A stretch of 5,087 bases of DNA from Lysobacterales bacterium UBA5700 (GTDB lineage: Bacteria; Pseudomonadota; Gammaproteobacteria; Xanthomonadales; Xanthomonadaceae), in the NCBI GenBank assembly GCA_002420085.1, contig DIHI01000030.1:19735-24821 (forward strand), written 5' to 3'. A program made the translations under genes and the position numbers. This document shows positions 1-5,087 of the stretch, one piece after another. The notes under the pieces are model-generated. The model did not search any database, was not told where the DNA came from, and was given only the letters and a program-made list of their open reading frames with translations. Position 1 is the stretch's first letter. Every line of letters starts with the position of its first letter.

Positions 1-207
1 GGCGACCTGCCGATCCTGGTGCCCGGCATCGGCGCCCAGGGCGGCGATCTCGATGCCGTGCTGGCGGCCGGTCGCGACAGCCGGGGCACCGGCCTGATGA
101 TTTCGTCCTCGCGGGCGATCCTGTATGCCAGCGACGGCCCGGATTTCGCCGAACAGGCGCGCGCCCGTGCCGAAGCCCTGCGGACGGCGATCAACCGCCT
201 GCGCTGA
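1..207 (+). CDS. pyrF: Orotidine 5'-phosphate decarboxylase, type 2 (PyrF), C-terminal part only
   Basis: PyrF decarboxylates orotidine 5'-monophosphate to UMP, the last step of de novo pyrimidine synthesis, in the cytoplasm. The reading frame is open from base 1 and stops with TGA at 205-207, giving the final 68 residues; the start and the catalytic Lys/Asp cluster lie outside the window. Visible are the glycine-rich loop [10 protein letters not shown] (about residues 7-16 of this fragment) and, 24 residues further on, [11 protein letters not shown], with the Ser-Arg that in this family contacts the substrate phosphate. The ending ([17 protein letters not shown]) is the usual C-terminal helix. 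The GAQGGD form is typical of the longer type-2 subfamily (usually about 270 residues) rather than the shorter E. coli-like type 1. The GTG at position 19 is an internal valine codon, not a start. The fragment is complete at its C-terminus, with no sign of disruption. Confidence 0.93.
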   Translation, partial: GDLPILVPGIGAQGGDLDAVLAAGRDSRGTGLMISSSRAILYASDGPDFAEQARARAEALRTAINRLR

Positions 208-222
208 TCGTGCATCGCAATC

Positions 223-254
223 GCCCGGTCGCGACCCGTCGGTCGGTGCCGGGT
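223..254 (+). terminator. Imperfect stem-loop after pyrF, possible weak terminator
   Basis: An outer stem (CCCGG at 224-228 with CCGGG at 249-253) encloses an inner hairpin (CGACC at 232-236, tetraloop CGTC, GGTCG at 241-245), separated by a small internal loop. It begins 16 nt after the pyrF stop codon, where a terminator would be expected. There is no T-run after it, so it is not a standard intrinsic terminator. In DNA this G+C-rich such a structure can arise by chance. Confidence 0.25.
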
Positions 255-259
255 ATCAT
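254..259 (+). promoter_or_regulatory. Possible -10 hexamer TATCAT for the HAD/ELM1 operon
   Basis: TATCAT matches five of six bases of the sigma-70 -10 consensus and stands out in very G+C-rich surroundings. It would place a transcript start near 265-268 and give a leader of about 130 nt before the HAD start. It overlaps a 16-bp near-palindrome (255-270). No acceptable -35 element is visible 16-18 bp upstream (the bases there are G+C-rich), so the call rests on the -10 alone. Confidence 0.3.
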
Positions 260-385
260 GCCGGCGTGATGGCCGTGCCGATGCCGGCGCGCACGGCGCG
301 TCAGCCCGACCCGGGATGACCGGACCACGCAGGATTCGTGGCAGTCCGAGCGACCCGACGGCTGCCCGAACGTCCCCTACCCGAT

Positions 386-390
386 GAGGA
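386..390 (+). promoter_or_regulatory. Ribosome binding site GAGGA that sets the HAD hydrolase start
   Basis: GAGGA ends 8 nt before the ATG at 399. Two other in-frame ATGs at 384 and 390 overlap this motif and have no Shine-Dalgarno of their own, so the site decides in favour of 399. It is the clearest ribosome binding site in the window. Confidence 0.65.
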
Positions 391-398
391 TGCCAACC

Positions 399-1133
399 AT
401 GCCCAGCGCAGCCCACCCGATCGGCCTGGTCGGTTTCGACGGCGACGACACCCTGTGGCGCAGCGAGGATTTCTACCAGCAGGCGCACGGCGAATTCGAA
501 CGGGTTCTCGAACACTACCTCGATCTCGCCGATGCCCGTATCCACGATCGGCTACTGGCCACCGAGAAGCGCAATATCGCCTTGTTCGGCTACGGCGCCA
601 AGGGCATGACCCTGTCGATGGTGGAAACCGCGATCGAACTGACCGAGGGTCGGATCTCGGCCGCCGACCTGCATCGAGTGGTCGAACTGGGCAAGGCCGT
701 ATTGCGTCATCCGGTCGAACTGCTGCCGGGGGTGCGCGAAGCGGTCGAAGCCGTCGCGGCTTGCCACCCGGTCGTGCTGATCACCAAGGGCGATCTGTTC
801 CATCAGGAGGACAAGGTCGCCCGCTCCGGCCTGGCCGACCTGTTCCATCGGATCGAGATCGTCTCGGAAAAGGATGCCGGGCGGTATGCCCGCGTGCTGC
901 GTGAATTCGGCCAGCCGGCCTCCGGTTTCGCCATGGTCGGCAATTCACTGCGCTCGGACATCGACCCGGTCGTGCGGTTGGGCGGCTGGGGGATCCACAT
1001 CCCGTACCGACTGACCTGGGCGCATGAGATGGAGCACGCGCTGGCACCCGACGAGCCGCGTTGTCTGACCGTCGCCGACGCCAGCCAGGTGCCGGCCGCG
1101 CTGGCCGAGATCGAGCATCGGGCCGCCGCCTGA
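399..1133 (+). CDS. HAD-superfamily hydrolase (putative phosphatase, C1-capped)
   Basis: This 244-residue protein is a haloacid-dehalogenase-type hydrolase, most likely a Mg2+-dependent phosphatase acting on a small phosphorylated metabolite in the cytoplasm; the substrate cannot be read from the sequence. Motif I is FDGDDTLW, with nucleophile Asp14 and acid/base Asp16. Motif II is VVLITKGD with Thr129. Motif III is Lys158 in VSEKD. Motif IV is GNSLRSDI, with Asp187 as the likely metal ligand. The helical stretch between motifs I and II (about residues 20-105) is the expected place for a C1 cap. Length is normal for the COG1011-like group, and there is no signal peptide or membrane segment. 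The start at 399 is chosen for its GAGGA site; starts at 384 or 390 would add five or three residues. The stop codon shares a base with the ATG of the ELM1-family gene, so the two are probably co-translated. Confidence 0.88.
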   Translation: MPSAAHPIGLVGFDGDDTLWRSEDFYQQAHGEFERVLEHYLDLADARIHDRLLATEKRNIALFGYGAKGMTLSMVETAIELTEGRISAADLHRVVELGKAVLRHPVELLPGVREAVEAVAACHPVVLITKGDLFHQEDKVARSGLADLFHRIEIVSEKDAGRYARVLREFGQPASGFAMVGNSLRSDIDPVVRLGGWGIHIPYRLTWAHEMEHALAPDEPRCLTVADASQVPAALAEIEHRAAA

Positions 1134-1135
1134 TG
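1131..1135 (+). promoter_or_regulatory. TGATG stop/start overlap coupling the HAD and ELM1 genes
   Basis: The TGA stop of the HAD gene (1131-1133) and the ATG of the next gene (1133-1135) share the A. There is no strong Shine-Dalgarno directly upstream of this ATG, so the downstream gene is probably translated largely by ribosomes terminating on the first. This is the usual architecture of translationally coupled operon genes. Confidence 0.75.
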
Positions 1136-2104
1136 ACCGGCGAGGTCTGGGCGCTGAGTGATGGTGCGGCCGGCAATCGACGCCAGGCGCTGGCGCTGGC
1201 CAACGCACTGGCGGCCGCTGCCGGGCTGGGTCCGGTCTGGGAGTGGCGTCTGCGGGTTCGGGCGCCGTGGCGTTGGCTGGCGCCGCGTCGCTGTCCGGGC
1301 GTGTGGACTGGACTCGGGCCGGAATTCGCTCGGGCCGCGCTGCGACCACCGGCCGTGGTGGTCGGCTGCGGGCGACAGGCGGCCCTGGCCACGCGATTGC
1401 TGCGCGAGCGCGGTTGCAGAGCCGTCCAGGTACTCGACCCCCGGCTGTCACCATCGGCCTGGGATGTACTGGTGGTGCCCGAGCACGACCGGGTGCGCGG
1501 CGACAACGTGGTCACCTGCACCGGTGGCCTGCACGAGATCGACGATGCCTGGTTGAGCGCTGGCGCGCGGGCGTTTCCCCTGCTGGCCAGCGATCCCCAG
1601 CCGCGCACCCTGCTGTTGCTGGGCGGTCCGATTCGCGGCATCGATCTCGGACCGCGCTGGTGGCGCACCGTCGCCGATACCCTCGGCGACTGGCAGGCAC
1701 GCGATGGCGGAACACTCTGGCTGTGTGGTTCGCGACGGACCCCGGCGCGCTTGGCGCAGGCCGCCCGCTCGACCCTGGCCGGTTCGGGCGTCCGGTGCTG
1801 GTTTTCCGAGCGCGATGGCGACAACCCCTACGCCGGTTTCCTGGCGAACGCCGATCGCATCGTGGTCTCGCCGGATTCGATCAATCTGGTGACCGAAGCC
1901 TGCGCCACCCGCGTGCCGGTGTACATCGCCTTCGGCGCCGAGCCTCGGGTCGCCGATCGCGGCCGTCATGGGCGATTCCTGCGCAGTCTGATCGAGCGCG
2001 GTCGGGTCCGGCCATTGCGGGTGTCGGCGCCGGGGTGGTCGATCGAGCCGATTCGCGACCTGCCGGCGGTGGTGGCCCAGGTCCGCGCCTTACTCGGCCT
2101 GTGA
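1133..2104 (+). CDS. ELM1-family protein (DUF1022, 'mitochondrial fission ELM1' family)
   Basis: This 323-residue protein belongs to the bacterial branch of the family named after plant ELM1. Family hallmarks are the N-terminal LSDGAAGNRRQALALA (residues 8-23), QVLDPR (99-104), DVLVVPEHD (111-119), TGGLHEID (130-137), the strand TLLLLGGP (159-166), and the C-terminal segment starting NPYAGFLANAD (231-241) and continuing through SPDSINLVTEA (246-256). The two-lobed layout, with a Gly-rich N-terminal motif and an acidic Asp/Ser/Glu C-terminal motif, resembles GT-B glycosyltransferases, so a nucleotide-sugar-related activity is possible but unproven. Plant ELM1 recruits a dynamin to mitochondria; that role cannot be transferred to a bacterium. 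No signal peptide or transmembrane helix is obvious. The frame extends upstream to 1061, but that would overlap the HAD gene heavily, so the ATG at 1133 is preferred. Its last 15 bp overlap the end of convergent glnE. Confidence 0.85.
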   Translation: MTGEVWALSDGAAGNRRQALALANALAAAAGLGPVWEWRLRVRAPWRWLAPRRCPGVWTGLGPEFARAALRPPAVVVGCGRQAALATRLLRERGCRAVQVLDPRLSPSAWDVLVVPEHDRVRGDNVVTCTGGLHEIDDAWLSAGARAFPLLASDPQPRTLLLLGGPIRGIDLGPRWWRTVADTLGDWQARDGGTLWLCGSRRTPARLAQAARSTLAGSGVRCWFSERDGDNPYAGFLANADRIVVSPDSINLVTEACATRVPVYIAFGAEPRVADRGRHGRFLRSLIERGRVRPLRVSAPGWSIEPIRDLPAVVAQVRALLGL

Positions 2105-4894
2105 GGCATCGAAGTCGAGCCCGTCATCCCGGCATGCGGCAGCGATGACGGCACGCGCCGATTCGATCTCGGGCGTGATCGCGACCAGTCGCGGACGTCG
2201 ATCGAGCGTGCAGGCCAGTGCCGCCCGCAGCAGGGTCTCGTGACTGGCAAGCAGGGCGATCGCCCGTTCCCCGGTGAACTCGCCACAGGCCCGCAGGGCG
2301 ACGACCAGATCGTCGCTGGCACGGACATGCAGCAGTTCTGGATGCCGCCCGGCTGCCAGCAGCACCTGGGCTTGCAGCAGGAATTCCAGATCGACCAGGC
2401 CACCGGTACCATGCTTGAGGTCGAACCGACCGGCATCGCTGCGGTCGAGGCTGCGCCGCATCTTGCGCCGCATGCGTGATACATCGGCGCGGACCTGCTC
2501 GGCCGTGCGCGGTTGACTCAGTGCCGCGCGGCGAACCGACTCGAAGCCGGCACAGACCGAAGCCGAGCCGGCGATCGGTCGAGCCCGAATCAACGCCTGG
2601 TGTTCCCAGGTCCAGGCACGCTCGCCCTGGTAACGCCGGAAACTGTCCAGGCCAGTCACCAGCAGACCACCGGCCCCGTCCGGGCGCAGGCGCAGATCGG
2701 TTTCGTACAGGCGGCCGGAGGGCGTCCGCAGTGCCAGCAGGCCGACCAGCTTCTGGGTCAGACGCGCGTACCAGCGCGCCGCTTCCAGCGGTCGTGGCCC
2801 GTCCGAGACCGCCTCCGGATCAGCATCGTAGAGAAACACCAGGTCGAGGTCGGAGGCGAAACCGAGTTCCTCGCCGCCCAGACTGCCATAACCCAACACC
2901 GCCAGACCCGCGCCGGGGGCCGGCCCGTGCTGGCGGACGATCTCCCGCTCGGCCAAGTCCAGCACCGTGGTCAGAACGGTCTCCGCGAGTGCCGCCAATT
3001 GCCGTGCCGAGCGGCTCGGTGATTGCCGGCCATCGAGCGTCGCCAGGGCGATCCGGAACGAGACAGCATGGCGAAACTCATTCAACACCCGCAGACTTTC
3101 CTCACCATCGGCCAGCACCTCCGAACGCAGCAGACGAGCGAGCTGATCGTCGAGCGCATGGCGAGAATCCAGCGACTCACCATCACCGCCCGCGATCAAT
3201 TCGTCGAGCAGCAGCGGGTGGCGAATCAGGCGATCGGCGAGCAGGGCACTGCTGGACAGCACCGACAGCAGGCGCTGTTGCAGGCCCGGACGCTCCTCGA
3301 TCAACGCCAGATAGCTGCTGCGTCGGACGATCGCGCCAAGCAGATCAAGCAGGCGCAGCAGGCAGCGATCCGGCTCGGCCACCGCAGCCAGTCCGGCCAG
3401 CAGACTGGGCATCAGCCGGTCCAGGCGCTCGCGTCCGCGTGGACTCATCGCGCGGGTTGCAGGCGCTGCGGCGAATGCCCGCAAGGCGGCATCAGCGGCA
3501 TCCGGATCGGTGCAGCCCAGTTCGACCAGCGCATCGCGCGGCTCGGCCTCCGGCAGCGCCGCCCAATACACCTGCAAGGCATTCGCCTGTGGTCGCGCCG
3601 TCGTTCGTGGTGCCAGCAGGTTGCCGAATTCCTCGCCGACTCGGCTCCGGTGTCGGTCCAGTTCGGTCGCCAGGGCCGACCAGCCCGGATAGCCCAGGCC
3701 GAGTGCGATCCGATCCCGAGTCGGCTGATCCTCCGGAATGCGGTGGGTCTGGCGATCGCCGAGCATCTGCAAACGGTTCTCCAGTCGACGCAGGAACCGA
3801 TACGAATCGGCCAGCCCGGACGCCACCGCAGGTGCCAGATGCCCGGCTTCGGCCAGTGCCGCCAGCGCTGCCAGCAGACTGCGTTGGCGCAGCGCCGGCT
3901 CCCGGCCGGCCCGGATCAGTTGCAGCGACTGTGCCAGGAACTCGATTTCACGGATGCCGCCCGGACCGAGCTTGATGTGATCGGTCATGTCGCGCCGGGC
4001 AACCTCGGCAGCGATCATCGCCTTCATCTCGCGCAGGCTTTCGAGTGCGGTGTAATCGAGATAGCGGCGGTAGACGAACGGCCGCAGGGTATCCAGCAGC
4101 CGCCAGCCGGCGTCCAGGTCGCCCGCCACCGGCCGTGCCTTGATCCAGGCATAACGTTCCCAGTCGCGGCCTTCGCGCTGGTAGTAGTCTTCCATCGCCG
4201 CAAACGACAATGCCAGGCGACCGCTCGCTCCGAACGGCCGCAGGCGCATATCGACCCGGTGGCAGAAACCCTCGGCCGTGACCTCATCAAGCAGTTGGAT
4301 CAGCCGCTGGCCTTGCCGCATGAAGCCGGCCTCGGCCGCGATCGGCCGGACCCCGTCGCTGTCGCCGGCTTCCGGATAGGCGAACACCAGGTCGATATCG
4401 GAACTGAAGTTCAGTTCGCCACCGCCGAGTTTGCCCAGCCCGAACACCACCAGCGACTGCGGTACACCGGAGGCCGTGCGCAGCGTGCCGTGACGTTCGC
4501 GCATCTGGGTCTCGATGGCGGCCAGTGCCGCGCCGATGCAGGCTTCGGCTAGGCGCGTGGCTCCGGCCAGGGTCTGCTCGACCGCATCCAGGCCGGTGAT
4601 GTCGCGCCAGATCAGACGCAGCGAGCCTCGCCGACGGAAGCGCCGCAGCGTCCCGGACCACTCCGACTCCGGCAAGCGGCCCAGGTCCGGCGCGGCGAGT
4701 TCCGGCTCCGGCCATTGCGCAAAGCGCAGCGGATCCGGCCAGCGCAGCAATTCATCGAAGGCGAAGTCGCTGGCCAGCAGCAGTCGAGTCAGTGCGCCAT
4801 CACGCGCCAGGGCATCGGTGCCGGCCGCCTCGGCGAGTCGGTCGCGGCGCGCGGCCAGCCATTCGGCCAGATCGGGAAAGGCAGTCAGGTCCAT
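2090..4894 (-). CDS. glnE: Bifunctional glutamine synthetase adenylyltransferase / adenylyl-removing enzyme (GlnE)
   Basis: GlnE attaches AMP to a tyrosine of glutamine synthetase (GlnA) to lower its activity under nitrogen excess, and removes it by phosphorolysis; PII protein and glutamine direct the choice. The protein has 934 residues, close to the 946 of E. coli, and is complete. The N-terminal deadenylylating half shows GLGKLGGGELNFSSDIDL (residues 152-169; catalytic-type Asp166 and Asp168), RVDMRLRPFGASG (213-225), WERYAWIKARP (245-255) and KLGPGGIREIEFL (308-320). The C-terminal adenylylating half repeats the pattern: GYGSLGGEELGFASDLDL (668-685; Asp682, Asp684), ETDLRLRPDGAGG (731-743), WTWEHQALIRARP (761-773) and KHGTGGLVDLEFL (827-839). 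A central helical region links the halves. The start is ATG at 4892-4894; a TTG at 4933 would add 13 residues that do not look like GlnE (MIDRTNRPCQNRA). Shine-Dalgarno pairing is weak at the chosen start. The stop is TAA at 2090-2092. Confidence 0.97.
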   Translation of the reverse strand: MDLTAFPDLAEWLAARRDRLAEAAGTDALARDGALTRLLLASDFAFDELLRWPDPLRFAQWPEPELAAPDLGRLPESEWSGTLRRFRRRGSLRLIWRDITGLDAVEQTLAGATRLAEACIGAALAAIETQMRERHGTLRTASGVPQSLVVFGLGKLGGGELNFSSDIDLVFAYPEAGDSDGVRPIAAEAGFMRQGQRLIQLLDEVTAEGFCHRVDMRLRPFGASGRLALSFAAMEDYYQREGRDWERYAWIKARPVAGDLDAGWRLLDTLRPFVYRRYLDYTALESLREMKAMIAAEVARRDMTDHIKLGPGGIREIEFLAQSLQLIRAGREPALRQRSLLAALAALAEAGHLAPAVASGLADSYRFLRRLENRLQMLGDRQTHRIPEDQPTRDRIALGLGYPGWSALATELDRHRSRVGEEFGNLLAPRTTARPQANALQVYWAALPEAEPRDALVELGCTDPDAADAALRAFAAAPATRAMSPRGRERLDRLMPSLLAGLAAVAEPDRCLLRLLDLLGAIVRRSSYLALIEERPGLQQRLLSVLSSSALLADRLIRHPLLLDELIAGGDGESLDSRHALDDQLARLLRSEVLADGEESLRVLNEFRHAVSFRIALATLDGRQSPSRSARQLAALAETVLTTVLDLAEREIVRQHGPAPGAGLAVLGYGSLGGEELGFASDLDLVFLYDADPEAVSDGPRPLEAARWYARLTQKLVGLLALRTPSGRLYETDLRLRPDGAGGLLVTGLDSFRRYQGERAWTWEHQALIRARPIAGSASVCAGFESVRRAALSQPRTAEQVRADVSRMRRKMRRSLDRSDAGRFDLKHGTGGLVDLEFLLQAQVLLAAGRHPELLHVRASDDLVVALRACGEFTGERAIALLASHETLLRAALACTLDRRPRLVAITPEIESARAVIAAACRDDGLDFDASQAE

Positions 4895-5087
4895 CGCACG
4901 ATTCTGGCATGGACGGTTGGTCCGATCGATCAACTGGCGGCCTCGTCTTCGGCATGCCGTCGGCCGCTGTTCGCAGGATATGCGTGGATGACGTTTTTCT
5001 GGGTCTTCGTGAAATCGTGTGGGTGATTTTGCCGTGGTGAACTCGCTGTCGCTGGCTTGGGGGTTTGCTTTCCGGGCGGTGGTCGGG
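4895..5087. other. Upstream region of glnE, with a G+T-skewed segment
   Basis: These 193 bp precede glnE and run to the window edge. The part nearest glnE (4895-4980) is G+C-rich and includes the perfect palindrome GGCATGCC (4951-4958). From 4981 onward the composition changes: 80 of 107 bases on the + strand are G or T, with only 8 A, including a TTTTT run near 4993 and TTTT near 5027. The glnE promoter should lie here, on the - strand. TATCCT (read leftward from 4980) is a weak -10 candidate without a supporting -35. No gene is convincing; a 17-codon frame from GTG at 5037 runs off the edge and is too short to judge. Confidence 0.55.

Larger units (their letters stand above)
208..398. other. 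Intergenic region between pyrF and the HAD hydrolase gene
   Basis: This 191-bp gap has no convincing gene. It holds an imperfect stem-loop soon after the pyrF stop, a TATCAT hexamer within a 16-bp near-palindrome, a nine-base direct repeat (ATGCCGGCG at 258-266 and 281-289), and the ribosome binding site of the next gene. A 16-codon frame (ATG at 269 to a stop ending at 319) exists, but its residues give no recognisable signal. The gap is long enough for the HAD/ELM1 pair to have its own promoter rather than rely on read-through from pyrF. Confidence 0.6.

Noticed and set aside
269..319. 16-codon leader peptide (ATG at 269) before the HAD gene
   Set aside because: No ribosome binding site, no run of a regulatory amino acid and no attenuator-like structure; a frame this short is expected by chance.
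338..904. 188-codon + strand frame with a GTG start
   Set aside because: It overlaps the HAD gene in another frame and has no recognisable domain; the HAD frame carries all four catalytic motifs and the ribosome binding site.
781..1824. 347-codon open frame on the - strand
   Set aside because: It lies opposite the HAD and ELM1 genes, both supported by family motifs; its composition is low-complexity Arg/Pro/Ser/Ala.
1243..2148. 301-codon + strand frame overlapping the ELM1-family gene
   Set aside because: Same strand, different frame; the ELM1 frame has the conserved motifs, and this one is Arg/Gly/Ala-rich with none.
2476..3975. 499-codon open frame on the + strand
   Set aside because: Antisense to glnE, extremely rich in Arg, Pro, Ser and Ala, with no family motif: a shadow frame caused by high G+C and scarce stop codons.
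3023..4552. 509-codon open frame on the + strand
   Set aside because: It lies wholly antisense to glnE, whose motifs are unmistakable. Its residues (rich in Gln, Arg, Ala, with no domain signature) are what the complement of G+C-biased coding DNA gives.
4715..5040. Small + strand frames (4715-5026 and 4792-5040) crossing the glnE start
   Set aside because: Most of their length is antisense to glnE and they lack any domain. The tails entering the skewed segment show no start signal of their own.
5037..5087. Possible start of a + strand gene (GTG at 5037, residues VNSLSLAWGFAFRAVVG) running off the edge
   Set aside because: Only 17 codons are visible, with no clear Shine-Dalgarno. The hydrophobic look may simply reflect the G+T-rich composition.
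1..5087. Search by eye for CRISPR repeats, insertion sequences, tRNA or rRNA
   Set aside because: No regularly spaced repeats, terminal inverted repeats, transposase motifs, tRNA-like cloverleaf sequence or rRNA-like conserved blocks were seen.

Overview
This 5,087-bp window is a G+C-rich (about two-thirds by eye) stretch of ordinary bacterial chromosome. The genes have the strong third-position G/C bias typical of such genomes. A full-length two-domain GlnE, a type-2 PyrF tail, and an ELM1-like (DUF1022) gene fit a high-G+C gammaproteobacterium, perhaps Xanthomonadales or a relative. That placement is inference from gene content and motif style; there is no rRNA or other marker to settle it.

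Layout: (1) positions 1-207, + strand, hold the last 68 codons of orotidine 5'-phosphate decarboxylase (pyrF), cut by the window edge. (2) Positions 208-398 are a non-coding gap with an imperfect stem-loop just after pyrF, a possible -10 hexamer inside a near-palindrome, and a Shine-Dalgarno that picks the start of the next gene. (3) Positions 399-1133 encode a HAD-superfamily phosphatase-like hydrolase with all four catalytic motifs. (4) Positions 1133-2104 encode an ELM1-family protein whose ATG shares a base with the HAD stop codon (TGATG), so the two form a translationally coupled pair. (5) Positions 2090-4894, - strand, encode the complete bifunctional glutamine synthetase adenylyltransferase/adenylyl-removing enzyme GlnE, whose 3' end overlaps the ELM1 gene tail-to-tail by 15 bp. 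(6) Positions 4895-5087 are the upstream region of glnE, including a strongly G+T-skewed segment (80 of 107 bases on the + strand).

The genes do not form one pathway. PyrF makes UMP, GlnE tunes glutamine synthetase to nitrogen supply, and the HAD/ELM1 pair is of unknown physiological role. I see no mobile element, CRISPR array, tRNA, rRNA or convincing new system. The points most worth a second look are the HAD-ELM1 coupling, the convergent overlap with glnE, and the skewed segment upstream of glnE.
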